A DNA stretch of 40,877 nucleotides from Lysobacterales bacterium (GTDB lineage: Bacteria; Pseudomonadota; Gammaproteobacteria; Xanthomonadales; SZUA-36). Position 1 is the stretch's first letter; each line of letters begins with the position of its first letter. Below the pieces are notes generated by a model. It saw only the letters and a list, made by a program, of their open reading frames with translations. It was not told the DNA's origin and made no database searches. A program made the position numbers and the translations under genes. Below, one piece after another: positions 26,298-34,190 of this stretch. Where the stretch lies: assembly GCA_013001885.1 (NCBI GenBank), contig JABDLD010000017.1, positions 1-40,877 of the forward strand. Direction: 5' to 3'.

Positions 26298-27419
26298 ATG
26301 GCGCTCATACTCAACGAAGAACAGATCATGCTGCAGGACGCGGCCCGAAATTACTTGCGTGAAAGCGCCCCGGTCAGTCATTTGCGACAGCTCCGGGACC
26401 AGGGCAGCATCGAGGGTTTTTCGCGCGAACTGTGGCGTGATATGGCCGACATGGGATGGACTGCGATTCTCGTCCCGGAGGAGTTCGGGGGCCTGGCCTA
26501 TGGTTATACCGGCCTGGGGATCGTGCTCGAGGAATGCGGCCGGACATTGGCCCCCAGCCCGTTATTGGCAACCGCCCTCACCGGTGTGACCGCGCTGACG
26601 CTGGCCGGCTCCAAACAGCAACAAGCGGAATTGCTGCCGGCCGTGGCTGCAGGATCACACCTGCTCGCCCTGGCCTGTGATGAAAGCGCGCGCCATCGGC
26701 CGGCGCAGGTGGCGTCAACGGCCGAATCCGTGGATCAGGGTTACCTGCTGCAGGGAAGCAAGACGGCGGTTGTGGATGGCCACATTGCCGATACCCTGAT
26801 CGTCAACGCCCGCACCAGCGGCGGGATATCCCTTTTCCTGGTGCCCGCAGACAGCGCTGGAGTGACGATTGAACGCTATCCGGTGCTGGACACGCATGCG
26901 GCTGCCCGGGTGATTTTTGACAGCGTGAAGCTCCCTGCCGGCAGTCTGCTGGGCGAACTGGACGAGGGCCAGGATTTGCTGGACCGGGTGCTCGATGCAG
27001 CACGCACAGGTGCAGCCGCCGAAATGCTGGGAATTGCACAGGAAGCGTTCGCACGAACCGTGGATTACCTCAAACAGCGCAAGCAGTTCGGTGTGCCCAT
27101 CGGCAGTTTTCAGGCCTTACAACACCGTGCGGCCCACCTGTACGCTGAGATCGAACTGTGCAAGTCCGTGGTTCTGAAGGCTCTGCAAACGCTGGACGAG
27201 GACCCGCTGGATGCCGCAGAGGCCGCCAGCCTGGCCAAGGCAAAACTGTGTGAGACCGCGCATCTGGCTACCACCGAGGCTATCCAGATGCATGGCGGCA
27301 TCGGTATGACGGATGATTTCGACATCGGTTTTTTTCTGAAACGCTGCAAAATCCTGGAACACCTTTATGGCGACCGCTATTTCCACCAGGACCGTTTCGC
27401 CAGGCTGCAGGGCTACTGA
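26298..27419 (+). CDS. Acyl-CoA dehydrogenase, partner-type subunit
   Basis: A 373-residue protein of the acyl-CoA dehydrogenase superfamily. The N-terminal part has LILNEEQIMLQDAARNYL and GWTAILVPEEFGGLAYG (about 54-70). The middle domain lacks the usual 'TEP-x-AGSD' motif: the matching stretch LLALACDESARHRPAQV is degenerate. The C-terminal domain keeps the FAD-contact block YLKQRKQFGVPIGSFQALQH (about 256-275) and QMHGGIGMTDDFDIGFFLKR (about 331-350), but the 'EGTSEIQ' catalytic segment is missing. This split of motifs is that of the non-catalytic or complementing chain in heterotetrameric enzymes such as FadE28-FadE29. Nine bases separate it from the MaoC gene. Confidence 0.9.
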   Translation: MALILNEEQIMLQDAARNYLRESAPVSHLRQLRDQGSIEGFSRELWRDMADMGWTAILVPEEFGGLAYGYTGLGIVLEECGRTLAPSPLLATALTGVTALTLAGSKQQQAELLPAVAAGSHLLALACDESARHRPAQVASTAESVDQGYLLQGSKTAVVDGHIADTLIVNARTSGGISLFLVPADSAGVTIERYPVLDTHAAARVIFDSVKLPAGSLLGELDEGQDLLDRVLDAARTGAAAEMLGIAQEAFARTVDYLKQRKQFGVPIGSFQALQHRAAHLYAEIELCKSVVLKALQTLDEDPLDAAEAASLAKAKLCETAHLATTEAIQMHGGIGMTDDFDIGFFLKRCKILEHLYGDRYFHQDRFARLQGY

Positions 27420-27428
27420 GGAATCAAC

Positions 27429-27890
27429 ATGTCCAACACCATCAAAGCGCACGAACTCCCCTCCCTGGTAGGCCAGGAAACCGAGCCGTCTTCCTGGTTT
27501 GAAGTCACCCAGGAGCGGGTCAACCGGTTCGCCGACGCAACCAACGACCACCAGTTCATTCACATAGATGAAGAAAAAGCGGCACAAACGCCGTTCGGCG
27601 GCACCATTGCCCATGGATTTCTGACCCTTTCACTGGTGCCGTTCCTGACCGCCGAAAAAGCCACGCAGGTTGAAGGCGTCGAGATGGGTATCAATTACGG
27701 TTCGGATAGAGTTCGCTTCCTGCAGCCCGTGCCGGTCGGCAGCCGAATCAGGGCACGGCAGGTTTTGAGGGAAGCAGTAGAAAAAAAACCGGGCCAATGG
27801 CTGACCAGAACAACCGTGACGATTGAAATTGAAGACCAGGAAAGACCCGCGTTGATCGCGGAATTTATTGCAATGTTGATTGTTAGGTAA
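27429..27890 (+). CDS. MaoC-family (R)-specific enoyl-CoA hydratase
   Basis: A 153-residue single-hotdog protein. The hydratase-2 motif is present: RFADATNDHQFIHID with D40 and H45 as the likely catalytic pair, then TPFGGTIAHGFLTLSL, the overhang segment shaping the CoA tunnel. It should add water to a trans-2-enoyl-CoA to give the (3R)-hydroxyacyl-CoA. It lies between the acyl-CoA dehydrogenase pair and an SDR related to the (3R)-hydroxyacyl-CoA dehydrogenase domain of HSD17B4, so the operon encodes the first three steps of a beta-oxidation-type spiral on separate chains. Confidence 0.92.
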   Translation: MSNTIKAHELPSLVGQETEPSSWFEVTQERVNRFADATNDHQFIHIDEEKAAQTPFGGTIAHGFLTLSLVPFLTAEKATQVEGVEMGINYGSDRVRFLQPVPVGSRIRARQVLREAVEKKPGQWLTRTTVTIEIEDQERPALIAEFIAMLIVR

Positions 27891-27931
27891 TTTACCTATT
27901 ACATTGTATTTATTGATTTTATGGAGTATTT

Positions 27932-28840
27932 ATGAGCATCAAATTGGATGGCCGGGTGGCGATAGTAACCGGAGCGGGACAGGGCCTGGGCCGGGCGCAT
28001 GCCCTGGCGTTGGCGGCTTATGGAGCACGGGTGGTGGTCAATGATCTGGGCGGGCCGGACGGCGTTTCGGCCAATGCGGAATCGGTTGCCGCCGAGATCC
28101 GTGATGCCGGCGGAGAGGCCTTTGCCCATGGTGCCAACGTGGCTCAGCTGGACCAGGTCCAGGCGATGGTGCAACAGGCGATGGAACAGTGGGGCCGGGT
28201 CGATGTGCTGATCAACAACGCGGGAATTCTGCGCGACAAGTCGTTCCTGAAGATGTCGATGGACGATTTCAGGCTGGTCATCGACGTGCATCTGATCGGT
28301 TCCGCCAACTGCACCAAGGCCGTCTGGGAGATTATGCGCGAACAGGGTTACGGCCGGATCGTCATGACCAGCTCCAGTACCGGTCTGTACGGCAATTTCG
28401 GCCAGGCGAATTACGGCGCGGCCAAGATGGCCATGGTCGGCCTGATGAACACCCTTCACCTGGAGGGCGCCAAGTACAACATCAGGGTCAATTGCCTGGC
28501 CCCGGCTGCCGGCACGGCAATGACCGAAGGACTGATGCCGCATGCAGTGTTTGAGTTACTGGCGCCGCAATCCGTCAGCCCTGGGGTTGTATTTCTCGCC
28601 AGTGAACAGGCGCCCAGCCGCACGGTGCTGTGCGCCGGCGGCGGAAGCTTTGCCGTTTACAGGGGCTTTGAAACTGAAGGTGTGAACCTCGCTCCGGATA
28701 ACGTAACCGCGGACGGCGTGGCGACTGCCTGGGACGACATCACCCGCCAGGAAGGAATGTCGGAACTTCAGTCCGGATTTGACCAGACTGGAAAATTTGC
28801 CCGCCAGGGTGCGAAGGCGCTCGGAATAGCGCTGGATTGA
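27932..28840 (+). CDS. SDR related to HSD17B4/Fox2 (3R)-hydroxyacyl-CoA dehydrogenase
   Basis: A 302-residue short-chain dehydrogenase. The NAD-binding TGAGQGLGR is at about 12-20, NDLGG after strand 2 and INNAG about 91-95. The catalytic set is S in MTSSSTGLYG and Y-x3-K in NYGAAKMAM (about 165-169). NDLGGPDG and the long C-terminal part (residues 230-302, with GGGSFAVYRGFETEGV) are typical of the N-terminal dehydrogenase domain of peroxisomal multifunctional enzyme 2, which oxidises (3R)-hydroxyacyl-CoA. This fits with the preceding MaoC hydratase, 41 bases upstream. A GGAG site precedes the ATG; the 41-base gap is strikingly AT-rich. Confidence 0.9.
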   Translation: MSIKLDGRVAIVTGAGQGLGRAHALALAAYGARVVVNDLGGPDGVSANAESVAAEIRDAGGEAFAHGANVAQLDQVQAMVQQAMEQWGRVDVLINNAGILRDKSFLKMSMDDFRLVIDVHLIGSANCTKAVWEIMREQGYGRIVMTSSSTGLYGNFGQANYGAAKMAMVGLMNTLHLEGAKYNIRVNCLAPAAGTAMTEGLMPHAVFELLAPQSVSPGVVFLASEQAPSRTVLCAGGGSFAVYRGFETEGVNLAPDNVTADGVATAWDDITRQEGMSELQSGFDQTGKFARQGAKALGIALD

Positions 28841-28868
28841 TGCTCAGAAAAGCCTGAGGGGCTAAGCA

Positions 28869-29846
28869 ATGAAAACACTCGTGTGCAAGGAATACGGACC
28901 GCCGGAGAGCCTGGTCATTGAAGAGCATCGTGACCCGGCTCCGGGCGCGGGCGAAGTGCTGGTCAATATCAAGGCCGCCGGAATCAACTTCCCGGACGTG
29001 CTGCTGATTGCCGGAACTTACCAGGTTAAATTGCCCCCGCCATTTGTCCCGGGCAACGAGGCGGCCGGCGTGGTCGAGGCCACCGGCGAAGGCGTTACGC
29101 GCTATAAACCCGGCGACCGTGTCATCGTCTTACCGCAGTCAGGGGCTTTCGCTGAAAAGTGCATCGTTGCCGAAAAACTCTGCCTGCCGCTGCCCGACAG
29201 TATGAACTTCGAGCAGGGCGCCGGTTTCACGATTACCTATGCCACCAGCTATCACGCATTCAGGCAAAGTACGCAATTGAAGGCGGGTGAGACAGTGCTG
29301 GTGCTGGGCGCCGCCGGCGGCGTGGGGATCACCGCCGTTGAGATTGCAAAATCTTTAGGCGCAAAGGTCATTGCCGCGGCCAGCAGCGAGGACAAGCTCC
29401 AGTTTGCACGTGAAGCCGGAGCCGACGAAACGGTCAACTATTCTGAAGTTTCGTTACGCGACGCGGTGAAGGAACTGACCGAAGGCCGGGGCGTGGACGC
29501 GGTCTATGATCCGGTGGGCGGAGACCTGGCCCAAATGGCTTTACGTTCCCTGGCATGGCACGGCCGCTACCTGGTGATCGGTTTTGCCAGCGGCGATATA
29601 CCGGCTTTTCCCGCCAACATCGCCCTGCTCAAGGAAGCCAGCATCATTGGCGTCTGGTGGGGCACCTGGGCCAGCCACAATCCAGATGATTCGCTAATGA
29701 ACATGATGGAACTCGCCGCCATGGTGGACAAGGGCGTGTTGAGTCCGCGGGTGACGGAAAGCTATCCCCTCGATCGCTTTGCCGACGCGTTTTCAGCAAT
29801 CACGGAGCGCCGCGCCAGGGGCAAGGTGGTCCTGACATTCGACTGA
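28869..29846 (+). CDS. Zinc-free MDR oxidoreductase (NADPH:quinone oxidoreductase family)
   Basis: A 325-residue medium-chain dehydrogenase/reductase. The GroES-like N-terminal domain has AAGINFPDVLLIAGTYQ (about 37-53), PFVPGNEAAGVVEATG and YKPGDRVI, and lacks the usual zinc cysteines. The Rossmann domain has VLVLGAAGGVGITAVEIAK (about 143-161). Enzymes of this kind reduce quinones or conjugated C=C bonds with NADPH; some act as acryloyl- or enoyl-CoA reductases. In this operon, removal of a double bond from an unsaturated acyl-CoA is plausible but not shown. Starts 28 bases after the SDR. Confidence 0.9.
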   Translation: MKTLVCKEYGPPESLVIEEHRDPAPGAGEVLVNIKAAGINFPDVLLIAGTYQVKLPPPFVPGNEAAGVVEATGEGVTRYKPGDRVIVLPQSGAFAEKCIVAEKLCLPLPDSMNFEQGAGFTITYATSYHAFRQSTQLKAGETVLVLGAAGGVGITAVEIAKSLGAKVIAAASSEDKLQFAREAGADETVNYSEVSLRDAVKELTEGRGVDAVYDPVGGDLAQMALRSLAWHGRYLVIGFASGDIPAFPANIALLKEASIIGVWWGTWASHNPDDSLMNMMELAAMVDKGVLSPRVTESYPLDRFADAFSAITERRARGKVVLTFD

Positions 29847-29877
29847 TCGATTCGACAAATGAAGAAATGAGGCCGGC

Positions 29878-31476
29878 ATGAACAGCGTCATGTTTACTGA
29901 CCGGAATCAACTCTGGCAGGAACTGAAATCGTCTGCTGAAAACCGCTGGGACGTCATCGTGGTCGGCGGCGGCATCACCGGCGCCGGAATCCTGCGGGAA
30001 TCTGTCCGCCGGGGCTATCGAACCCTGCTGATCGAACAACGCGACTTCGCCTGGGGTTCGTCCAGCCGCTCGTCCAAGATGGTGCACGGCGGACTGAGAT
30101 ACCTGGCCGCCGGCAAAGTTGCGCTGACCCGTCACGCCCTGCACGAACGGGAAAACCTGATCGCTGAGGCGCCGCGGCTGGTAGAGCGCCTGGGTTATTA
30201 CTTTCCGCTGTATCTTAAGCGCTTCCCGCCCCGCTTCATGGCCGGGATTCTGTTCTGGCTGTATGACCGCCTGGCCGGCATACGGAATCACCGGCAGGTC
30301 AGCAATCAGGAGTTGAAACAGGTGTTCACCCGGATGGATACCTCCAACATCAACGGAGCTTTCTATTACACGGACGCGGTAACCGATGACGCCCGGCTGA
30401 CCCTGCGCGTGATGCAGGAATCCATCAAACAGGGCGGCCATGTGCGCAATTACACCCGCGCCACTTCGTTGCTGAATGCGGGTGAACGGGTGCAGGGCCT
30501 GACGGCAGAGGACCTGGAGACAGGTGAGTCCATCGAGCTGCAGGCACGGGTCGTGATCAATGCGACCGGCGCCTGGGCTGACCGCCTCGGTAATGCCGCG
30601 TTGGCCGGGATGAAAATACGGCCGCAACGGGGCAGCCACCTGATCCTGGGCGCCGACCGGTTTCCGGTCCCTCACGCCATTTTTCTGCTGCATCCAGAGG
30701 ACGGAAGGCGGTTGTTCATCTATCCGTGGGAAGGCCTTACAATCGTGGGAACGACTGATATCTACCATCCGGAGGACCTGGATATCGCGGCCAGCATGAC
30801 GCCGGACGAGCTCCGTTACCTGCTGACTGCCGCCCGCCAGCTGTTCCCTGAAAATCCGCCCACGCGGGACGATGTCATTTCCACCTGGTCGGGGGTCCGT
30901 CCGATCATCACTTCCGGCAAGTCCGGCGATCCCTCCAAGGCCAGCCGCGAGCACCAGGTCTGGGTCGAACCGGGAATGGTCAGTTGCAGCGGCGGCAAGC
31001 TGACCACGTTTCATCACATGGCGCTGGATGTTCTCTCGAAGGCGGAGCCGTTTCTACCTCCAGCCGCGCCTTTTTCCAGTAAACGGATATTTTCAGATCC
31101 GGCGGTCGAAGGCTCCGAGATCATGCCGGAAGATCCCGACAGAGGCGAACGTCTGCTGGGCCGGTACGGTGAAAATGCAGCCGCCCTGCTCGCTTCCGCT
31201 CCCGCTTCCGAGCGCGCTACGATTGCGGGCACGCTGACTTGCCTGGCCCAGGTTCGCTGGGCGCTGCTGCACGAGGCCGTCCTGCACCTGGACGACCTGA
31301 TGCTGCGCCGGACCCGCCTGGGCATTCTGATCAAAAACGGAGGCGCCGGGATCCTCGACCAGATCAAACCGCTGTGCCGCGAAGTATTGGGGTGGACCGA
31401 GGAGAAATGGGACTTTGAGGTTCAGCGCTACCTGCAGATCATAGACCGCTATTACATGGTCCCTGCCGCGATCTGA
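29878..31476 (+). CDS. glpD: Glycerol-3-phosphate dehydrogenase (FAD, respiratory type)
   Basis: A 532-residue membrane-associated flavoenzyme oxidising sn-glycerol-3-phosphate to dihydroxyacetone phosphate and passing electrons to quinone. The FAD loop VVGGGITGAGILRE (G30-G35) is followed by GSSSRSSKMVHGGLRYLAAG (about 60-79), the substrate/FAD block of GlpD. FIYPWEGLTIVGTTD (about 280-294) and WSGVRPI are also typical, as is the C-terminal helical DAO_C domain with RRTRLGILIKNGG. GAGG precedes the ATG. It follows the MDR gene by 31 bases and is last in the plus-strand run. No glpF, glpK or glpR is nearby, so its place here may be historical. Confidence 0.95.
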   Translation: MNSVMFTDRNQLWQELKSSAENRWDVIVVGGGITGAGILRESVRRGYRTLLIEQRDFAWGSSSRSSKMVHGGLRYLAAGKVALTRHALHERENLIAEAPRLVERLGYYFPLYLKRFPPRFMAGILFWLYDRLAGIRNHRQVSNQELKQVFTRMDTSNINGAFYYTDAVTDDARLTLRVMQESIKQGGHVRNYTRATSLLNAGERVQGLTAEDLETGESIELQARVVINATGAWADRLGNAALAGMKIRPQRGSHLILGADRFPVPHAIFLLHPEDGRRLFIYPWEGLTIVGTTDIYHPEDLDIAASMTPDELRYLLTAARQLFPENPPTRDDVISTWSGVRPIITSGKSGDPSKASREHQVWVEPGMVSCSGGKLTTFHHMALDVLSKAEPFLPPAAPFSSKRIFSDPAVEGSEIMPEDPDRGERLLGRYGENAAALLASAPASERATIAGTLTCLAQVRWALLHEAVLHLDDLMLRRTRLGILIKNGGAGILDQIKPLCREVLGWTEEKWDFEVQRYLQIIDRYYMVPAAI

Positions 31477-31500
31477 CGGGCCTGCGTCCCTGCCCGGTCA

Positions 31501-32559
31501 TCATCGCTCCCGAATCAGCCGCTGGCAGTGCTCGCCCAGGCTCTGGGTGGCCAGGCCGAACGTTCTGAACCGCTCGTCCTGGGTCTGACCGTGGAAATAA
31601 CGATAGTAGATCTGTTGCAGAATGACGCCCACCCGCCAGTATCCGTAAACCGTGTAGAAGGTGAAATCCGAAGTATCGACCCCGGTTTTTTCCTTGTAGA
31701 GGTCCAGTATTTCCCTGCGGCTCAACATACCGGGAGCCGTTGAGGGCTGCATCACGAGTGCTTTGAGCCCCGGCGGATCGTCGGCCTGCATCCAGTACGC
31801 CAGCGAACTGCCCAGGTCCATCAACGGGTCGCCCAACGCGCAGATTTCCCAGTCCAGCACCGCCACGATGTGGCAGGGGTCGTTTTCATCCAGGATGACG
31901 TTATCGATGCGGTAGTCGCCGTGCAGGACCGCGTGACAGCCGCTGTCGGCAGGCCGGTTGTCCTGCAGCCACGCCCGGACGTCTGAAAACTCGTCCACAT
32001 CCGGCGTCATGACTCTCTCAAAACGGCCGTTCCAGCCCAGTATCTGCCGCTCCACATAACCCCCCGGCTTTCCAAAATCCCCCAATCCGGCCGCAACGTA
32101 GTCCACCTGGTGCAGATCGATCAGTTTTTGCCAGAACGCAATGCAAAAGCGCCGCGTATCCTGCTGCGTGAAGCCCCATGCAGCCGGCAGTTCGTCCTTT
32201 ATCAACTGCCCCGCGACTTTCCTCATGACATAAAATTCGGAGCCGATGACAGACTCATCCGCGGTGTAATACAGGGTTTCGGGAACCGCCGGAAAGACCG
32301 GTTTCAATTCGGTCATGATCCGGTATTCCCGGATCATGCTGTGCGCCGAGCGGGCCTTAGTGCCAAACGGGGGACGCCGCACCACCAGGTCGTCGTTCTC
32401 GTACCGGAGCCGGTAGGTGAGGTTCGAATTACCGCCGGAGAACTGGCTGATCTGCGGTCTTCCGCGCAGGTGCGGAATCGCCTCTTTCAGGCACGCATCC
32501 AGTGCCGGCCAATCCAGTTCCTCGCCGGGCCTGACCGGCGTGGCCGGGTTATCGCTCAT
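31501..32559 (-). CDS. APH-fold phosphotransferase (ACAD10/11 N-domain or LvaA type)
   Basis: A 352-residue kinase-like protein of the aminoglycoside phosphotransferase fold. ISQFSGGNSNLTYRL (about 37-51) is the glycine-rich nucleotide loop, LVVRRPP contains the ATP-site lysine-equivalent region, LHGDYRIDNVIL (H213, D215) is the catalytic loop and AVLDWEICALGDPLMDLG the metal-binding loop. This subgroup includes the kinase domain of human ACAD10/11 and LvaA of Pseudomonas putida, which phosphorylate the 4-hydroxyl of 4-hydroxyacyl-CoAs, rather than true drug-resistance enzymes. It overlaps the upstream SDR by four bases (ATGA). Assignment to the 4-hydroxyacyl-CoA kinase role is inference. Confidence 0.88.
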   Translation of the reverse strand: MSDNPATPVRPGEELDWPALDACLKEAIPHLRGRPQISQFSGGNSNLTYRLRYENDDLVVRRPPFGTKARSAHSMIREYRIMTELKPVFPAVPETLYYTADESVIGSEFYVMRKVAGQLIKDELPAAWGFTQQDTRRFCIAFWQKLIDLHQVDYVAAGLGDFGKPGGYVERQILGWNGRFERVMTPDVDEFSDVRAWLQDNRPADSGCHAVLHGDYRIDNVILDENDPCHIVAVLDWEICALGDPLMDLGSSLAYWMQADDPPGLKALVMQPSTAPGMLSRREILDLYKEKTGVDTSDFTFYTVYGYWRVGVILQQIYYRYFHGQTQDERFRTFGLATQSLGEHCQRLIRER

Positions 32560-33314
32560 CCCAGGGTGGCCCCGCCATCCATGACCAGAGTGGTTCCGGT
32601 GGTGTACGCCGCCTGATCAGAAACCAGGTACAGAACGCCAGCCACCATATCTTCGGGCTGTCCCGCCCGCGGAACCGGCAATTTCGATATCCATTTCTGC
32701 ACCCGCGGGTCTTCGGTCAGGGCGGCCGCAAAGCGGGTTTTGACCACACCGGGAAGAATCGCATTGACCCGGATCCCCTGTTGGCCGTACTCCTTGGCGA
32801 AGGCCTTGGTCAGGCTGATCAGCCCGGCCTTGGTCATACCGTAAACCGCCTGGCCGGGAAGCGGGTTCAGCGCGGCGATCGACGAGACGTTGACGATACT
32901 GCCGCCGCCGCTTTCTATCATTAACGGAATCGCCGCACTGGAGAGAAAGTACGGCCCTTTCAGGTTGACCTGTACGGTCTTGTCGAAGGCTTCCGGGGTC
33001 AGGCCTGCTGCCGGCCCGTAGAACGGATTGGTGGCCGCATTATTAATCAGGATATCCAGCCGGCCGAACGATTCACGCACGTATTCAAGTAAGCCCTGGA
33101 TGTCGTCCAGGTTGCCGGCATGGCAGGCTTTGGCGACAGCCTCACCCCCGGCCCCCGTGATCGAATCCGCCACTTCCTGAACGCCTTCCTGGCTGCGGCT
33201 GGTCAGAACCAGGCGTGCTCCACTGGCAGCCAGCCCCCTGGCTATCGCTTCACCGATGCCCCTCGATGCGCCGTTGACCACAGCCACCTTGCCCTTCAAA
33301 TCCGAATAATTCAT
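32556..33314 (-). CDS. Short-chain dehydrogenase/reductase
   Basis: A 252-residue classical SDR. VVNGASRGIGEAIARGL (about 12-28) is the cofactor loop, INNAATNPFYGPAAG about 89-103, and the catalytic S...Y-x3-K is in VSSIAALNPLPGQAVYGMTK. R17 after the loop and the acidic-poor end of strand 2 (LVLTSRSQEG) suggest NADP(H) use. It ends in TGTTLVMDGGATLG, usual for the family. Closest type is the ketoacyl-reductase/DHRS4-like SDR group, so it could handle a 3-hydroxyacyl-CoA or a carbonyl product. Start and stop overlap its neighbours by four bases on both sides. Confidence 0.9.
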   Translation of the reverse strand: MNYSDLKGKVAVVNGASRGIGEAIARGLAASGARLVLTSRSQEGVQEVADSITGAGGEAVAKACHAGNLDDIQGLLEYVRESFGRLDILINNAATNPFYGPAAGLTPEAFDKTVQVNLKGPYFLSSAAIPLMIESGGGSIVNVSSIAALNPLPGQAVYGMTKAGLISLTKAFAKEYGQQGIRVNAILPGVVKTRFAAALTEDPRVQKWISKLPVPRAGQPEDMVAGVLYLVSDQAAYTTGTTLVMDGGATLG

Positions 33315-34123
33315 TCTGTTTCTCCACCGATTTTTCTTCTGAACCGCCTCATGCCGCTGATCCAGCGGTCGTGGTCCATCGCTTTGCGCTGAAAGTACGT
33401 GGAAACCTGCGGATGCGGCAAAATCAGGAACCTTTCCTGCTGAATACCGGCGAGAATGCAGTCGGCTACGTATTCCGAGCTCAGAATTCCGTCAACGTCA
33501 TTGCCGCCAAATCCGGTGCTGCCGTCTTCCAGTTCGGTGTCCTCATCGACGCCGATCATGCGGGTTGCCACGGCTTGAGGGCAGACCAGGCAGACATGGA
33601 TGCCGTCGTCCTTGTGGGTAATGGCAAGGGACTCGGCGAAACCGACCGCTGCGTGTTTACTCGCCGTGTAAGCCGCCTCGCCCACCTGGCACAACAACCC
33701 GGCTGCCGACGCCACGTTGACCAGGCATCCGCCGCCACGCTGCTTCATGCGGGGCACCATCGCCCGCGCCGCATAGACATGGGCCATCAGATTGACCTCC
33801 AGGCAGGCCTTCCAGTTCCGATCCGGAGCCGAAGCGGCGCCGCCGGGCCCGTCACCAAAGGCGACTCCGGCATTGGAAACGAAGATATCGATCGGACCCA
33901 GCTCGCGTTCAACCTTCTCGATGGCGGCCACCAAGTCAGCTTCCCGGGAGACATCAAGCCCGATCGCCAGGCCGCCGATTTCCCCGGCCACTTTTTTTGC
34001 CTGCTCGGAATCGAGGTCGGCAACCGCCACCTGCGCGCCCTCGATATGCAGCGCCCTGCATAGGGCCCGGCCAATGCCGTGCGCGCCTCCGGTAACCAGG
34101 GCTACGCGGTTTTTTACATCCAT
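33311..34123 (-). CDS. Short-chain dehydrogenase/reductase
   Basis: A 270-residue SDR. The ATG at 34123 is preferred to an in-frame one at 34237 because AAGG lies eight bases before it and the protein then begins MDVKNRVALVTGGAHGIGR. Strand 2 ends VAVADLDS, an acidic residue that favours NAD+. Catalytic residues: S in VASAAGLLCQ and Y-x3-K in AAYTASKHA (about 159-163). The C-terminal part has PHPQVSTYFQRKAMDHDRWI, which resembles SDRs that act on large hydrophobic substrates. First gene of a three-gene unit (SDR-SDR-kinase) with 4-nt overlaps, divergent from surE across 67 bases. Confidence 0.9.
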   Translation of the reverse strand: MDVKNRVALVTGGAHGIGRALCRALHIEGAQVAVADLDSEQAKKVAGEIGGLAIGLDVSREADLVAAIEKVERELGPIDIFVSNAGVAFGDGPGGAASAPDRNWKACLEVNLMAHVYAARAMVPRMKQRGGGCLVNVASAAGLLCQVGEAAYTASKHAAVGFAESLAITHKDDGIHVCLVCPQAVATRMIGVDEDTELEDGSTGFGGNDVDGILSSEYVADCILAGIQQERFLILPHPQVSTYFQRKAMDHDRWISGMRRFRRKIGGETE

Positions 34124-34190
34124 TGAGTGTGCCTTGAATTTCAGTTTCAGATGAGTTTTCAATGCTAACAAGGTTACGGACAGGGGTACA

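Noticed and set aside
29800-31017. 405-codon open frame on the minus strand opposite glpD
   Set aside because: The plus-strand frame is unmistakable GlpD with all motifs; the antisense frame is a GC-driven shadow without recognisable domains.
31501-32559. Aminoglycoside resistance gene
   Set aside because: The APH fold is present, but the sequence pattern and the acyl-CoA gene context fit the ACAD10/11-LvaA group.
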